This document shows positions 44,094 through 53,167 of a DNA stretch of 64,000 bases, piece after piece; position 1 is the stretch's first letter, and every line of letters starts with the position of its first letter. The translations under genes and the position numbers were made by a program. The notes below the pieces were generated by a model. It had not been told where the DNA came from, did no database searches, and saw nothing but the letters and a program-made list of their open reading frames with translations. Where the stretch lies: NCBI GenBank assembly GCA_022826665.1, contig JAJDUK010000034.1, forward strand, positions 1-64,000, read 5' to 3'. This DNA comes from Alphaproteobacteria bacterium. Its GTDB lineage: Bacteria > Pseudomonadota > Alphaproteobacteria > UBA828.

Positions 44094-45284
44094 TCAGGTT
44101 GCGGTGTGGCTCTGCCGGCGCCCCGCGCCGGCCTCGATGAGGTCTAGCACTACCTCGGCGGCACGCTCGCTCGGTGGCGCTCCGTCGCGCCCGAGCCGGG
44201 CAGCGATCTCGCGAAAGCTCTCGATCTGCTCGTGCCGGCGTCCGGCGTCGTGCAGCAGCTTCTCGACCGCGGGAACCAGACGCCGCGGAGAGCATTGGCG
44301 CTGCACGAATTCCGGCGCCGCGCGGCGATCGGCGATGATGTTGGGCATCGCGATGTGATCCACCAGGAGGATGCGCTGTGCGATCGCCGCGGTGAGCGGG
44401 TTCGCCCGGTAGCAGACGATCATGGGCACGGCCGCGAGCGCCAGCTCCAGCGTCGCCATGCCGGAGACCGTGAGCGCCGCGTCGCTGGCGGCGAAGGCGG
44501 CGTATTTCTCGGCCTTGCCCTCCACCACGGTCACGGGTGCGGCCCATGACGCGGTCTTGGCGGTCACGACTGCGCGGCTCTGCGGCAGCGTCGGCACCAG
44601 GACGCGGAGACCGTCGATGCGCCGGCCAAGAGTGCGCACGGTCTCCGCGAATACCGGCTCGTGCCGGCGCAGCTCGCTCGCCCGGCTGCCCGGCAGGACG
44701 GCAAGCACCGGCTGGTCGGATGCCAATCCATGTCGATTGCGGAAGTCCGGCCCGTCGGCGCTCTCGATGGGCTCCTGGACCAGGGGATGGCCGACGAAGC
44801 TGGCATCCAGGCCCACGGCCTCGAAATAGGGCGGCTCGAACGGGAACAGGCAGAGCACGTGGTCGAGATAACGCGCGATCTCGGCCGCGCGTCCCGGCCG
44901 ATAGGCCCAAACGGTCGGCGCCACGTAGTGAACCAGGGGAAAACTTGCTCCCTTCAGCTTTCGCGCGACCCGGAGCGCAAATCCCGGCACGTCGACCGAG
45001 ACAAAGGCCGCCGGCCGCAACCGGCGGGCCGTGCGCGCCGTGGCCCGAATGCGCCCGAGCATCCGTGGCACGTGGGGGACGATTTCCAGAAGCCCCATCA
45101 ACGACAGCTCGGAGTAGGGAAACAGGCTCTCCAGCCCTTGCTCGGCCATGAGAGGGCCGCCGATGCCGGCGAACCGGACTTGATCGCCCGTGTGCCGCCT
45201 GAGCGCCTCCATCAGGCGGGAAGCGATGAGGTCGCCGGACGGCTCGCCCGCGATCAGGAAGATCAGCGGCGCGTCGCGCTCCAT
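44094..45284 (-). CDS. lpxB: Lipid-A-disaccharide synthase
   Basis: Joins UDP-2,3-diacylglucosamine and lipid X to give the lipid A disaccharide. The 396-residue GT-B protein has FLIAGEPSGDLIASRL at the N-terminus, YVAPTVWAYRPGRA, VLPGSRASELRRH in the nucleotide-binding half and SGMATLELALAAVPMIVCYR near the C-terminus. It starts 8 bp after lpxI, the enzyme that supplies its lipid X substrate. Confidence 0.96.
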   Translation of the reverse strand: MERDAPLIFLIAGEPSGDLIASRLMEALRRHTGDQVRFAGIGGPLMAEQGLESLFPYSELSLMGLLEIVPHVPRMLGRIRATARTARRLRPAAFVSVDVPGFALRVARKLKGASFPLVHYVAPTVWAYRPGRAAEIARYLDHVLCLFPFEPPYFEAVGLDASFVGHPLVQEPIESADGPDFRNRHGLASDQPVLAVLPGSRASELRRHEPVFAETVRTLGRRIDGLRVLVPTLPQSRAVVTAKTASWAAPVTVVEGKAEKYAAFAASDAALTVSGMATLELALAAVPMIVCYRANPLTAAIAQRILLVDHIAMPNIIADRRAAPEFVQRQCSPRRLVPAVEKLLHDAGRRHEQIESFREIAARLGRDGAPPSERAAEVVLDLIEAGAGRRQSHTAT

Positions 45285-45292
45285 TCCGCCCG

Positions 45293-46108
45293 TCAGCTCA
45301 CGCCGACCAAGAACACGCCATGCTCGTCGGCGCGCGCGACCGCCCGATCGCGCTCCAGGATAAGCGTCTCGCCGGCCTCGACCGCGACCCCCCGGAAACC
45401 GGCCTCGGCCAGCCTCTCGATCGTGTCCGCCCCGATCGTCGGCAGGTCGGCCCGACGCTCCTGACCGGGCTTTTTCATCTTGACCAGCACAGCGCCGGGC
45501 CCTGCCTCCTGAAGCGCAGCGCAGCGTTCGATCAACCCGTCCGTTCCTTCTACCCCTTCGACGCCGAGCACCCGACCGACCTGCACCACGACGGCCTGGC
45601 CGATATCTTGCGCGCCAAGCGCACGGGCGGCCTCGATGCCGACAGCGATGTCGCGTTCGGCGTCTTCGTCGGGAGCGCGCTGGCCGATCACGCCGGCGGG
45701 CGCGCAGAGCGTTGCAATCAGGTCGTCGGCGCCGACGACGGTGAAGCCTTCGTCTTCAAGCTCGGCAATCACGAGGGAGAGGAGCGCGTCGTCGCCCTTG
45801 GTCTTTGCGCGCGCGATGCGCCCCATGAGGCGCATGCCGCGCAGGTCGACCTTGAGAGACGAGAGGGAGGGCCGGCGGATCGAGCCGGCAAGCACAACCT
45901 CGCGGCAACTCGCTTGCCTCAGCGCTTTGAGCAAGGCGCCGACCGCACCGAGCCCGAGCCAACGGTGGGGGACGCCAACGCACGTCTCCGGGTCCGTCTC
46001 GCCCTCGAAGGCGATGACGAGGACCTCACGGCCTTCGCCCCTGCACGCCCGCGCGATGAGGCCTGGCAGCGGCCCGCCGCCGGCAATAATTCCTAGGCTA
46101 GCCCGCAT
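45293..46108 (-). CDS. lpxI: UDP-2,3-diacylglucosamine pyrophosphatase LpxI
   Basis: Releases UMP from UDP-diacylglucosamine to form lipid X. It is the LpxI type found in alphaproteobacteria, unrelated to LpxH. At 271 residues it has the LpxI_N start LGIIAGGGPLPGLIARA and a C-terminal domain with ADLPTIGADTIERLAEAGF, then GVAVEAGETLIL. The ATG at 46106-46108 and its GGTGAG ribosome site lie inside the terminal inverted repeat of a 300-bp element, so its expression may differ from the usual lpxA-lpxI coupling. Confidence 0.95.
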   Translation of the reverse strand: MRASLGIIAGGGPLPGLIARACRGEGREVLVIAFEGETDPETCVGVPHRWLGLGAVGALLKALRQASCREVVLAGSIRRPSLSSLKVDLRGMRLMGRIARAKTKGDDALLSLVIAELEDEGFTVVGADDLIATLCAPAGVIGQRAPDEDAERDIAVGIEAARALGAQDIGQAVVVQVGRVLGVEGVEGTDGLIERCAALQEAGPGAVLVKMKKPGQERRADLPTIGADTIERLAEAGFRGVAVEAGETLILERDRAVARADEHGVFLVGVS

Positions 46109-46398
46109 ATCTCACCAGGGTCATGGTCTGCGCGGCGCTGTCCGGCCGACAGGGCAGGAGAGGCGTGCAGCGCGTCGCGCGTCCCACGCGCGCAGGAGCG
46201 CGCGATGCAGGGACATCGGGCAAGCGTCTCGACGCACCATGTGGGCCGGACAGTGCCGCCCTTCGGGTCGCGCCCAGGCACGCGCCCGCGTCGTCGCGCG
46301 CCTCAACCGTATTCCCCGATACGCTTCTCGGCCCGCTCCTAGCGGATCGAAAGCCTGCGCGCGACGCAGGCCGTGACCCTGGTGAGATATGCGGGCTA
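46099..46398. mobile_element. 300-bp element with 34-bp terminal inverted repeats between lpxA and lpxI (MITE-like)
   Basis: Bases 46099-46132 and 46365-46398 are inverted copies identical at 32 of 34 positions; the outer 25 match perfectly (beginning TAGCCCGCATATCTCACC). Both ends finish in TA, as for IS630/Tc1-type insertion at TA. No transposase gene is inside. A second inner pair (about 46131-46149 and 46243-46261, core CTGTCCGGCC/GGCCGGACAG) adds structure. The right end contains the lpxA stop, and the left end contains the lpxI start and ribosome site. Confidence 0.7.
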
Positions 46399-47196
46399 CT
46401 CCCCGCCATCGTCCCTGGGTTGGCAAATCGAGCGTTCGCGATCGACCCGCATGAAGTCGACGATATCCATGACCGGCTCGTTGTCCTGGAACAGCTCGGT
46501 GACGTCCGCGAGACGCTCGGTCATGGTCCCTTCCTGCGCGAAGAGCAGCCGGAAAGCCCGCCTGAGATCGTGGACGATGTCGCGGCTGAAGCCACGGCGC
46601 TTGAGCCCGACCAGGTTGAGCCCGGTCAGGCGCGCGCGGTCGCCCATGGCCGAGCCATAAGGAATGATGTCGTGCTCGACCCCGGACATGCCGCCGACGA
46701 TCGCGTGGCGCCCGATGCGGACGAACTGATGAATGCCGGCAAGGCCACCGATAATGGCCCAGTCGTCCACCGTCACGTGGCCGCCCAGCGTCGCGTTGTT
46801 GGCCATGACGACGTGGTCGCCGACGATGCAGTCGTGAGCGACGTGGGTCGCGATCATGAACAGGCAGTGGTCGCCGACATGCGTCAACATGCGGCCGTGG
46901 GGCGTACCCGGATTCATGGTCACGTGCTCGCGGATGACGTTGTCCGAGCCGATCTCGAGACGCGAGGGCTCGCCCCGATACTTGGTGTCCTGCGGCGGGT
47001 GGCCGATGGAAGCGAAGGGATAGATGCTGGTGCGTGGGCCGACCGTCGTGCGCCCAGTGACGATCGCGTGAGAGACCAGCCGCACCTCGTCGCCGAGGAC
47101 GACGTTGGATCCTACGATGCAGTAGGGCCCGATGCTGACGCCGTCGCCGAGTTCCGCGCCCGGCTCGATAATGGCAGTCGGGTGGATGTCCGCCAC
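46396..47196 (-). CDS. lpxA: UDP-N-acetylglucosamine acyltransferase
   Basis: First step of lipid A synthesis. The 266-residue left-handed beta-helix shows hexapeptide repeats from IHPTAIIEPGAELGDGVSIGP onward. HVAHDCIVGDHVVMANN contains the catalytic His, and HQFVRIGRHAIVGG follows. The start is GTG at 47196, 1 bp after the fabZ stop. Its TAG stop is part of the terminal repeat of the adjoining 300-bp element, but the coding sequence seems complete. Confidence 0.96.
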   Translation of the reverse strand: MADIHPTAIIEPGAELGDGVSIGPYCIVGSNVVLGDEVRLVSHAIVTGRTTVGPRTSIYPFASIGHPPQDTKYRGEPSRLEIGSDNVIREHVTMNPGTPHGRMLTHVGDHCLFMIATHVAHDCIVGDHVVMANNATLGGHVTVDDWAIIGGLAGIHQFVRIGRHAIVGGMSGVEHDIIPYGSAMGDRARLTGLNLVGLKRRGFSRDIVHDLRRAFRLLFAQEGTMTERLADVTELFQDNEPVMDIVDFMRVDRERSICQPRDDGGE

Positions 47197-47197
47197 G

Positions 47198-47668
47198 TCA
47201 GGTGTCTTCCAGGATCATCGCCGAATATGTGGCCTCCGCCACCGCCTCGCCCTCAACTTCGGCTCTGGCCTCGAACTTCCACACGTTCCGGCGCCGGTGC
47301 TTCTTGGTGACGTGAATGAAGAGCTGATCGCCCGGCACCACGGGTCGGCGGAAGCGGCAATTCTCGACCGACATGAAGTACACCAGCTTGCCGGCCATGG
47401 CGGGCCCGAGGGTCGCGACCACCAACACGGCCGCGCTCTGCGCCATCGATTCGATGATCAGCACGCCCGGCATGACCGGCATACGCGGAAAGTGCCCGTG
47501 GAAGTACGATTCGTTGATCGACACGTTCTTGATGCCGATTGCGCTCACGTCGGGGATCACGTCGACCATGCGATCGATCATAAGAAACGGGTATCGGTGG
47601 GGGATCGCTTGGAGGATCTCCTCAATGTCCATGCGTTCCATTGTTGGCATGGATGCCGTTTCGTTCAT
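47198..47668 (-). CDS. fabZ: (3R)-hydroxyacyl-ACP dehydratase
   Basis: 156 residues of the hot-dog fold: [11 protein letters not shown] with the catalytic His, then [20 protein letters not shown] with the catalytic Glu. It dehydrates 3-hydroxyacyl-ACP and so competes with LpxA and LpxD for hydroxyacyl chains, which explains its place among them. The ATG at 47668 overlaps the lpxD stop (ATGA); an earlier in-frame ATG is inside lpxD and unlikely. Confidence 0.96.
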   Translation of the reverse strand: MNETASMPTMERMDIEEILQAIPHRYPFLMIDRMVDVIPDVSAIGIKNVSINESYFHGHFPRMPVMPGVLIIESMAQSAAVLVVATLGPAMAGKLVYFMSVENCRFRRPVVPGDQLFIHVTKKHRRRNVWKFEARAEVEGEAVAEATYSAMILEDT

Positions 47669-48693
47669 TCCGGGGCCGCCTTGCCTGTTGCCAGCCGCGC
47701 CAGATGCGCGCTTTGGCGGTGCCATTGTCGGATCGGCACGGCGGGCGTGCCGCCGTAGGTCCCGCCCGGCTCGATATCGCGGGTGACGCCGGTCTGGCCT
47801 GCGAGCCGGACGCCGTCGCCGACCGTGCGGTGATCCGCTACGCCGACCTGACCCGCAATCTGAACGAATTCGCCAACCCTGGCGCTGCCGGCGAGCGCGC
47901 TCTGGGCCGCAATCACGCTACCCCGCCCAACGCGGACGTTGTGGGCGATCTGCACCAGATTGTCGATCCGGCATCCTTGGGCGATCACGGTGTCCGGGCC
48001 GGATCCGCGATCGATGGTGGTGTTGGCGCCGATCTCGACGTCGTCCTCGATCAGGACACGGCCGAGTTGCGGAATCTTCACGTGGCCGCCCCGATCGATC
48101 GCGAAGCCGAATCCCTCCTGGCCGATGCGGACGCCGGGGAAGATCACCACGCGGGCTCCGATCAGACAGTGGCTGAGAGAGGCGCCCACGCCGATCCGCG
48201 TGTCGTCGCCGATCTCGACAGCAGGCCCGATGACGACGTTGGCTCCGACGAGGCAGCGGGCTCCGATACGCGCACCGGCGTCGATAAAGGCACCCGCCTC
48301 GACCCGGCATCCCGTGCCGAGGGCCGCAGTCGATTCGATCACCGCCGCAGGGTGCACCCCCGGCTCTGGAGCTGGAATCGGATGAAACAGCTGGGCGGCC
48401 AGCGCGAAGGACTTGTAGGGGTTATCGCTGGTCAGGACCGCCACGTCCGCGGGAGCGTGGTCAGCCAGCGAAGCGGGCGCGATGCAAGCGCCGGCGCGGC
48501 AGGCGGCGAATGCGTCGACATATTTTGAATTGACGAGGAAGCTCAGGTGCTGCGATGTGGCGTGGCTGAGGGGTGCCACGTCGGAGAGCCGCCTTGCTGG
48601 GTCAGCACCCGCCGCGAGTTCTGCCCCTGCAGCTTCGGCGATTTCGGCCAGCGTGAACGGTCCCGCCACGGCGTAAAAGCGTGGATCGGGCAT
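47665..48693 (-). CDS. lpxD: UDP-3-O-acylglucosamine N-acyltransferase
   Basis: Third step of lipid A synthesis. 342 residues: an N-terminal uridine-binding domain (about 1-100), then a left-handed beta-helix with [20 protein letters not shown] and later [19 protein letters not shown] containing the catalytic His. The ATG overlaps the OmpH stop by one base (TGATG), and its own stop overlaps fabZ, so the series is translationally chained. Confidence 0.96.
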   Translation of the reverse strand: MPDPRFYAVAGPFTLAEIAEAAGAELAAGADPARRLSDVAPLSHATSQHLSFLVNSKYVDAFAACRAGACIAPASLADHAPADVAVLTSDNPYKSFALAAQLFHPIPAPEPGVHPAAVIESTAALGTGCRVEAGAFIDAGARIGARCLVGANVVIGPAVEIGDDTRIGVGASLSHCLIGARVVIFPGVRIGQEGFGFAIDRGGHVKIPQLGRVLIEDDVEIGANTTIDRGSGPDTVIAQGCRIDNLVQIAHNVRVGRGSVIAAQSALAGSARVGEFVQIAGQVGVADHRTVGDGVRLAGQTGVTRDIEPGGTYGGTPAVPIRQWHRQSAHLARLATGKAAPE

Positions 48694-49253
48694 CAGTTCT
48701 CGTCGAACGTCAGCGCAATCTCGGGATACGCCTCGTTCAACCGTTCGATTATCAAGTCAGTCAGATTGAACTCGGTGACGGCAAAAATCGCCTCGTGAAC
48801 CGGCAGCACGATTTCAATTCCGTGCTCGGTCGCGATCTCTTCGACAACAATACCCAGGACTTCGCGAAAACGAATTTCGCCATTAGCCACGGCGCGCTGC
48901 AGGATCTGGCCGTGCGCTTGCGCCCTCTGGTCCGCTGCTGCGACTTCGGCGTTGAAGGCACGCTGGCGCTCCTCCAGCACCGCGGGCGTGAGCAGCGTCG
49001 CCTGCTGTTGGAGCTCGTCGCGCACGCCGCGCAGCCGCTCCGACTCTCGCTGCGTATCTTCGGCATAAGTCCTGCGCTGCGCCTCGCCCTGGATCCGGAT
49101 CGAGTGAATCGCCGTCGCTTCGCCGAGAATCCGCGCCATCTCGATAACGGCGACACGTGTCCCATGCTCGTCCGCCCACGCGCTTGTATTACCGCCCACC
49201 CCGCAGGCAACGGCCAGCGCGAAGACAAGCCAAATCCGGCTCAATCCCTGCAT
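48693..49253 (-). CDS. Skp/OmpH-family periplasmic chaperone
   Basis: 186 residues. A signal peptide (about 1-27: [14 protein letters not shown], then SAWA) leads to a mature protein with [15 protein letters not shown] and a long charged helical arm (about 55-130), the tentacle part of Skp. Skp holds unfolded outer-membrane proteins for the BAM complex. It lies between bamA and lpxD, the standard place. Confidence 0.88.
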   Translation of the reverse strand: MQGLSRIWLVFALAVACGVGGNTSAWADEHGTRVAVIEMARILGEATAIHSIRIQGEAQRRTYAEDTQRESERLRGVRDELQQQATLLTPAVLEERQRAFNAEVAAADQRAQAHGQILQRAVANGEIRFREVLGIVVEEIATEHGIEIVLPVHEAIFAVTEFNLTDLIIERLNEAYPEIALTFDEN

Positions 49254-49255
49254 TT

Positions 49256-51571
49256 CTAGAACCTCGTTCCGAAACTGAAGCGGAAGTTCTCGGTCCGATC
49301 GAAGTCTTCTTTGATGAGGGCTCGTGAGAAGTCCAACCGAATTGGGCCGATCGGTGAACGGAATTTTAGCCCCACACCAACCGAAAGCCGCGGCGAAGCC
49401 TCGTCCAGGAGTTCCGGTCCCGAGGCGTCGATTTTGGTGAGGCTTCCGATGTCGGTGAAGGTTGCGCCCCGCAGGTCGAGCTCTTCGGCCAGCCCCAGCG
49501 GGAAACTCAGCTCGCCCGTCACCGAATAGAAGAGATTGCCGCCGAGCGAATCGTCGGTCTCGGCATCTCGCGGGCCCACGCCACTTGGCTCGAAGCCCCG
49601 CAGACTGCGGCCGCCGAGGAAGAATCGGTCGACAATACCCACGTCGTCGTCAAGGCCGACGATATAGCCGCTACGAAGCACCCCACTCAGGATCCATCCA
49701 TCGGCTATCGAGAAGTAATGGCCGTAGCGAAGGGTGTGCTTGATGTACCGGTTGTCGCCGCCGAGCCCGGCGAGCTCCTGCCCGAAGCGGACCACATACC
49801 CTTCGGTCGGGTCGATGATGCTGTCGCGCAGATCGTAAGTCAGTCGGTGCGAGATGGCCGAGGTCGTCGTCTCGCCTTCCTGCTCGCGGATAAATCGCGA
49901 CGTGGTCGGCGAGACATCGCTGACTTCATCGTTCTTGAACGTGTAGGCGACAGAATGCCGCAACCGCTCGGACAGTGGATAGCCTAAGCGCAACGAGAGA
50001 CCGACGGTTTCGCGATCAAAAGAGCTCTCGTCTTGTAGATCGGCAGTCCGGCGAAAAACGTCGAATCCCGCCGCGACATCCCGGTCCATGAAATAAGGCT
50101 CGGTGAAACTCAGGTCAATTTCCTGGCGGCTAGCCGACGCCGTGAGCCCGAGCCGGAGGTCCTGTCCTCGGCCGAGCAGATTGCGCTCCCGGATGGAAAT
50201 GTCGCCGAGAAAGCCTTCCGCCGACGAGACGCCGGCGCCGAAGCCGAGTTCGCCCGTGGGGACTTCGCTGACCTCCACCGTGAGGACCGAACGGTCCGGC
50301 GCCGAACCCTCGCTAGTGCTGATGTCGACCTTGTCGAAGAAGCCGAGGTTCATGATGCGCTGTCGCGAGCGGCGGATCAGGGCCGAGCTGAAGGCATCGC
50401 TCTCCACCAGCCGGAACTCGCGGCGGATCACCTCGTCGAGAGTGCGGACGTTGCCCACGATGTCGATACGCTCGACATAGACCCGCGGACCCTCGTCGAT
50501 CTCGAAGGTGACGTCGACGGTTGTCGCCTCGCGGTCTCGCTCGACGCGGGGCTGGACGTCGACGAACGCGTAACCGCGGCTGCCGACGACTTCGGTGAGC
50601 GCGACCAGCGTCTCCTCGACTTGCTCCGCGTCGTACCATTCGCCCACTTCGGTCTCGATGACGGGGAGCAGCTCCTCCGGCTCCAGATCCCGTAGCTGGC
50701 TTTCGATATCGATGGCGGCCACTCGATAGCGATCTCCTTCCTCCAACGAGAAGGTGACGATGAAATCGCTGCGGTCGGGCGTGAGCTCGGCGACCGCCGA
50801 GACGACGCGAAAGTCGACGTAGCCGTTGGCGAGATAAAACCGACGGAGCAGTTCTCGGTCGAAGGTCAGCCGGTCGGGATCGTAGTTATCGGCGGTCGTG
50901 GCGAAGCGATACCACGCGCTTTCTCGGGTCTGGATGACGTCTCTGAGAGCGCTGTCGCTGAAGTGGGCGTTGCCGATGAAGTTGATCCGCCGGATTCCCG
51001 TAACCGGGCCTTCATTCACTTCGAAGACTAGGTCGATCCGGTTTTGCGGGAGCTGAATGACCTTGGGCTCGATGGTGGCGGCGAAGCGACCGCTGCGCCG
51101 GTAGATATCGGTCAACCGCTGCAGGTCCGACTGCACCCGCGGCCGGGTGTAGACCACCCTCGGTTGCAGCTGAATCTCCGACTCCAGATCGTCGTCCTCG
51201 ATCGCGTCGTTACCTTCGAAGAGCACGCGATTGATGATCGGGTTTTCGACCACGCTAACGATGAGGGCGTTTCCCTCGCGCCGGATGGCCACATCGGCGA
51301 ACAGGCCGCTTTCGAACAGACTCTTGAGGGATTCGTTGAGCGCGTCGGCATCGAACGCATCGCCGGGGCCCACCGCCATGTAGGACCGCACGGTGTCCGC
51401 TTCGATACGCTCGTTGCCCTCGACGAGCACGGACTCGATTGTCTGCGCTTGCACCGCGGCGGCACCCATCCACACGCCGACTATGACCGCCGCCAGCCAG
51501 ACGACGTGCCGCATCCGGCCCCTTGCACCTGCCGCTGTCGCTCCGCGCATCTGCTTCGCTCGCTGGGTCAT
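49256..51571 (-). CDS. bamA: Outer membrane protein assembly factor BamA
   Basis: 771 residues. After the signal peptide (about 20-42), five POTRA domains run from IESVLVEGNERIEADTV to about 430, followed by the 16-stranded barrel ending in FSFGTRF with a terminal Phe. The conserved loop-6 motif is present in the FLGGRSLRGFEPSGVGP region. The ATG at 51571 overlaps the rseP stop (ATGA); sequence upstream in this frame belongs to rseP. It is essential and catalyses outer-membrane protein insertion. Confidence 0.96.
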   Translation of the reverse strand: MTQRAKQMRGATAAGARGRMRHVVWLAAVIVGVWMGAAAVQAQTIESVLVEGNERIEADTVRSYMAVGPGDAFDADALNESLKSLFESGLFADVAIRREGNALIVSVVENPIINRVLFEGNDAIEDDDLESEIQLQPRVVYTRPRVQSDLQRLTDIYRRSGRFAATIEPKVIQLPQNRIDLVFEVNEGPVTGIRRINFIGNAHFSDSALRDVIQTRESAWYRFATTADNYDPDRLTFDRELLRRFYLANGYVDFRVVSAVAELTPDRSDFIVTFSLEEGDRYRVAAIDIESQLRDLEPEELLPVIETEVGEWYDAEQVEETLVALTEVVGSRGYAFVDVQPRVERDREATTVDVTFEIDEGPRVYVERIDIVGNVRTLDEVIRREFRLVESDAFSSALIRRSRQRIMNLGFFDKVDISTSEGSAPDRSVLTVEVSEVPTGELGFGAGVSSAEGFLGDISIRERNLLGRGQDLRLGLTASASRQEIDLSFTEPYFMDRDVAAGFDVFRRTADLQDESSFDRETVGLSLRLGYPLSERLRHSVAYTFKNDEVSDVSPTTSRFIREQEGETTTSAISHRLTYDLRDSIIDPTEGYVVRFGQELAGLGGDNRYIKHTLRYGHYFSIADGWILSGVLRSGYIVGLDDDVGIVDRFFLGGRSLRGFEPSGVGPRDAETDDSLGGNLFYSVTGELSFPLGLAEELDLRGATFTDIGSLTKIDASGPELLDEASPRLSVGVGLKFRSPIGPIRLDFSRALIKEDFDRTENFRFSFGTRF

Positions 51572-52914
51572 GAGGTCAGGCCGATGATGTCCTTCGTCGT
51601 CACCCATACCATCAATGCGATAACGAGCGTTAGCCCCACCGTCGCGCCGATCTGCTGAAGCCGGGCATTCAGAGGGCGCCGGAACAGGGCTTCGATGCCG
51701 TTGTATAGCAGGTGTCCGCCGTCGAGCGGCGGGATCGGAAACAGATTGATCAGGCCGAGGGCGATGGAGATCAGCGCCGCGAACTCGATGAAGCCGGAGA
51801 CGCCGCGCTCGAGCACGCTCCGCGACATGACGGCGATGCCGACGGGGCCGCTCAGTTGCTCGGTGGAACGGGTGCCGGCGATCATCTGCCCGATCGCACG
51901 CAGGTTGGCGGCGGCGAGCGCATACGTGTGTTCGACGCCGGCCCAAATTGACTCACCGACTCCAAGATTGCGGAACGCCGTCTGCTGCTCGGGGTAGACA
52001 CCGATCCGCCCCGTCCCGTTCGCGTCGTCCGGGGTGACGGTCAGCGTCTCCTCGCCGCCGCTCCGTTCGACGACGAAAGTGAGCGGCACGCCCGCGTTCC
52101 GCTCCACGATGGTGCGAAGGTGGTCGAAGCTCTCGATCGCCACATCGCCGATACGGACGATGCTGTCGCCGGCCTGGAGGCCGCCCCGCTCAGCCGGGCT
52201 GCCCGCCACCACCTGCGAGACAGAAGCTGGTGTGAAGGGCCGGACCCCGATATCGCCCAGTTGCTGCGGCCGGTCGAAGGCGTCCAGCACCTCGATGATC
52301 TCAGGCTTCACCGTGAATTCCAGCAACTCGCCGCCCCGTTCGACCGCGAGCGTGAGCGGCTCGCCCACGCTCTGGAGGAGGGTGAAGTCCAGCTCCTCGA
52401 ACCGCTCGACGCGGCTGCCGTTGAGTTCGACCAGCCTGTCGCCCGGCTGGAGCCCGGCGACGGCGGCGGGGCTGCCCGCACGCACGGTGCCGATCTCCAC
52501 CGGCGTGTACCGCTGGCCGACCACAATGAAGAAAACGGCGAAGATCACCGCTGCGAGTAGGAGGTTCGCGAACGGACCCGCGAACGCGATGGCCGAGCGC
52601 TTCCCCACCGACTTGGCGAAGAACGAATCGGCCGGCGGCGGTGCGTCGTCATCCTTGGCCGACGTGCTGGTGACATCGGCGTCGCCGTGGAACTTCACAT
52701 AGCCGCCGAGCGGCAGCGCACACAGCTTCCAGCGTGTCCCGTGGCGGTCGTCGATGCCGACGAGCTCCGGCCCGAAGCCGACCGCGAAAACCTCCACGCG
52801 CACGCCGTTGATCCTGGCCACGAGGTAATGGCCAAGCTCGTGGAAGAACACCACGGGCGTGATCACCGCGAGAAACGGCCAAATATAGTTTAGTTTGTCG
52901 ACGAGCAGGTCCAT
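51568..52914 (-). CDS. rseP: RIP metalloprotease RseP
   Basis: 448 residues. The site-2 protease zinc motif HELGH is in the first helix (FFHELGHYLVAR), and the distal LDGGH is in the C-terminal helix. Two PDZ domains lie between, near 130-210 and 220-300 (AGLQPGDRLVELNG and GGLQAGDSIVRIG). It releases anti-sigma factors at the inner membrane. The ATG at 52914 is preferred over a TTG four codons earlier. The 52915-53167 gap separates it from divergent glnD and shows no further gene. Confidence 0.95.
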   Translation of the reverse strand: MDLLVDKLNYIWPFLAVITPVVFFHELGHYLVARINGVRVEVFAVGFGPELVGIDDRHGTRWKLCALPLGGYVKFHGDADVTSTSAKDDDAPPPADSFFAKSVGKRSAIAFAGPFANLLLAAVIFAVFFIVVGQRYTPVEIGTVRAGSPAAVAGLQPGDRLVELNGSRVERFEELDFTLLQSVGEPLTLAVERGGELLEFTVKPEIIEVLDAFDRPQQLGDIGVRPFTPASVSQVVAGSPAERGGLQAGDSIVRIGDVAIESFDHLRTIVERNAGVPLTFVVERSGGEETLTVTPDDANGTGRIGVYPEQQTAFRNLGVGESIWAGVEHTYALAAANLRAIGQMIAGTRSTEQLSGPVGIAVMSRSVLERGVSGFIEFAALISIALGLINLFPIPPLDGGHLLYNGIEALFRRPLNARLQQIGATVGLTLVIALMVWVTTKDIIGLTS

Positions 52915-53167
52915 GGTGGCGAACAAGTGGCTATGATCGAACGTCGGCGCAAGGCCAAGCTACGCCGGGCGATCGGTTTTGGCGGGGCGATCGCGGCGCC
53001 GCCCGGGATTATACATGACAGCGCCGCCCGCGCCCCGCAATTCCCTGTGAGCTTGCGGGCGTCCGACAATAGGGGGCAAGTAGCGAGACGATGGGACCCG
53101 GCTCGGCGAGCGGTTTGCGTTGCGGTGAGAGACGGCCCTGGGTGGCCGGCTTCCCGAGCGGGCGGCG

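Noticed and set aside
46121-46426. Small open frames inside the lpxA-lpxI element as a transposase relic
   Set aside because: Both strands give Arg/Ala-rich low-complexity peptides with no transposase motif; the frames follow from GC content.
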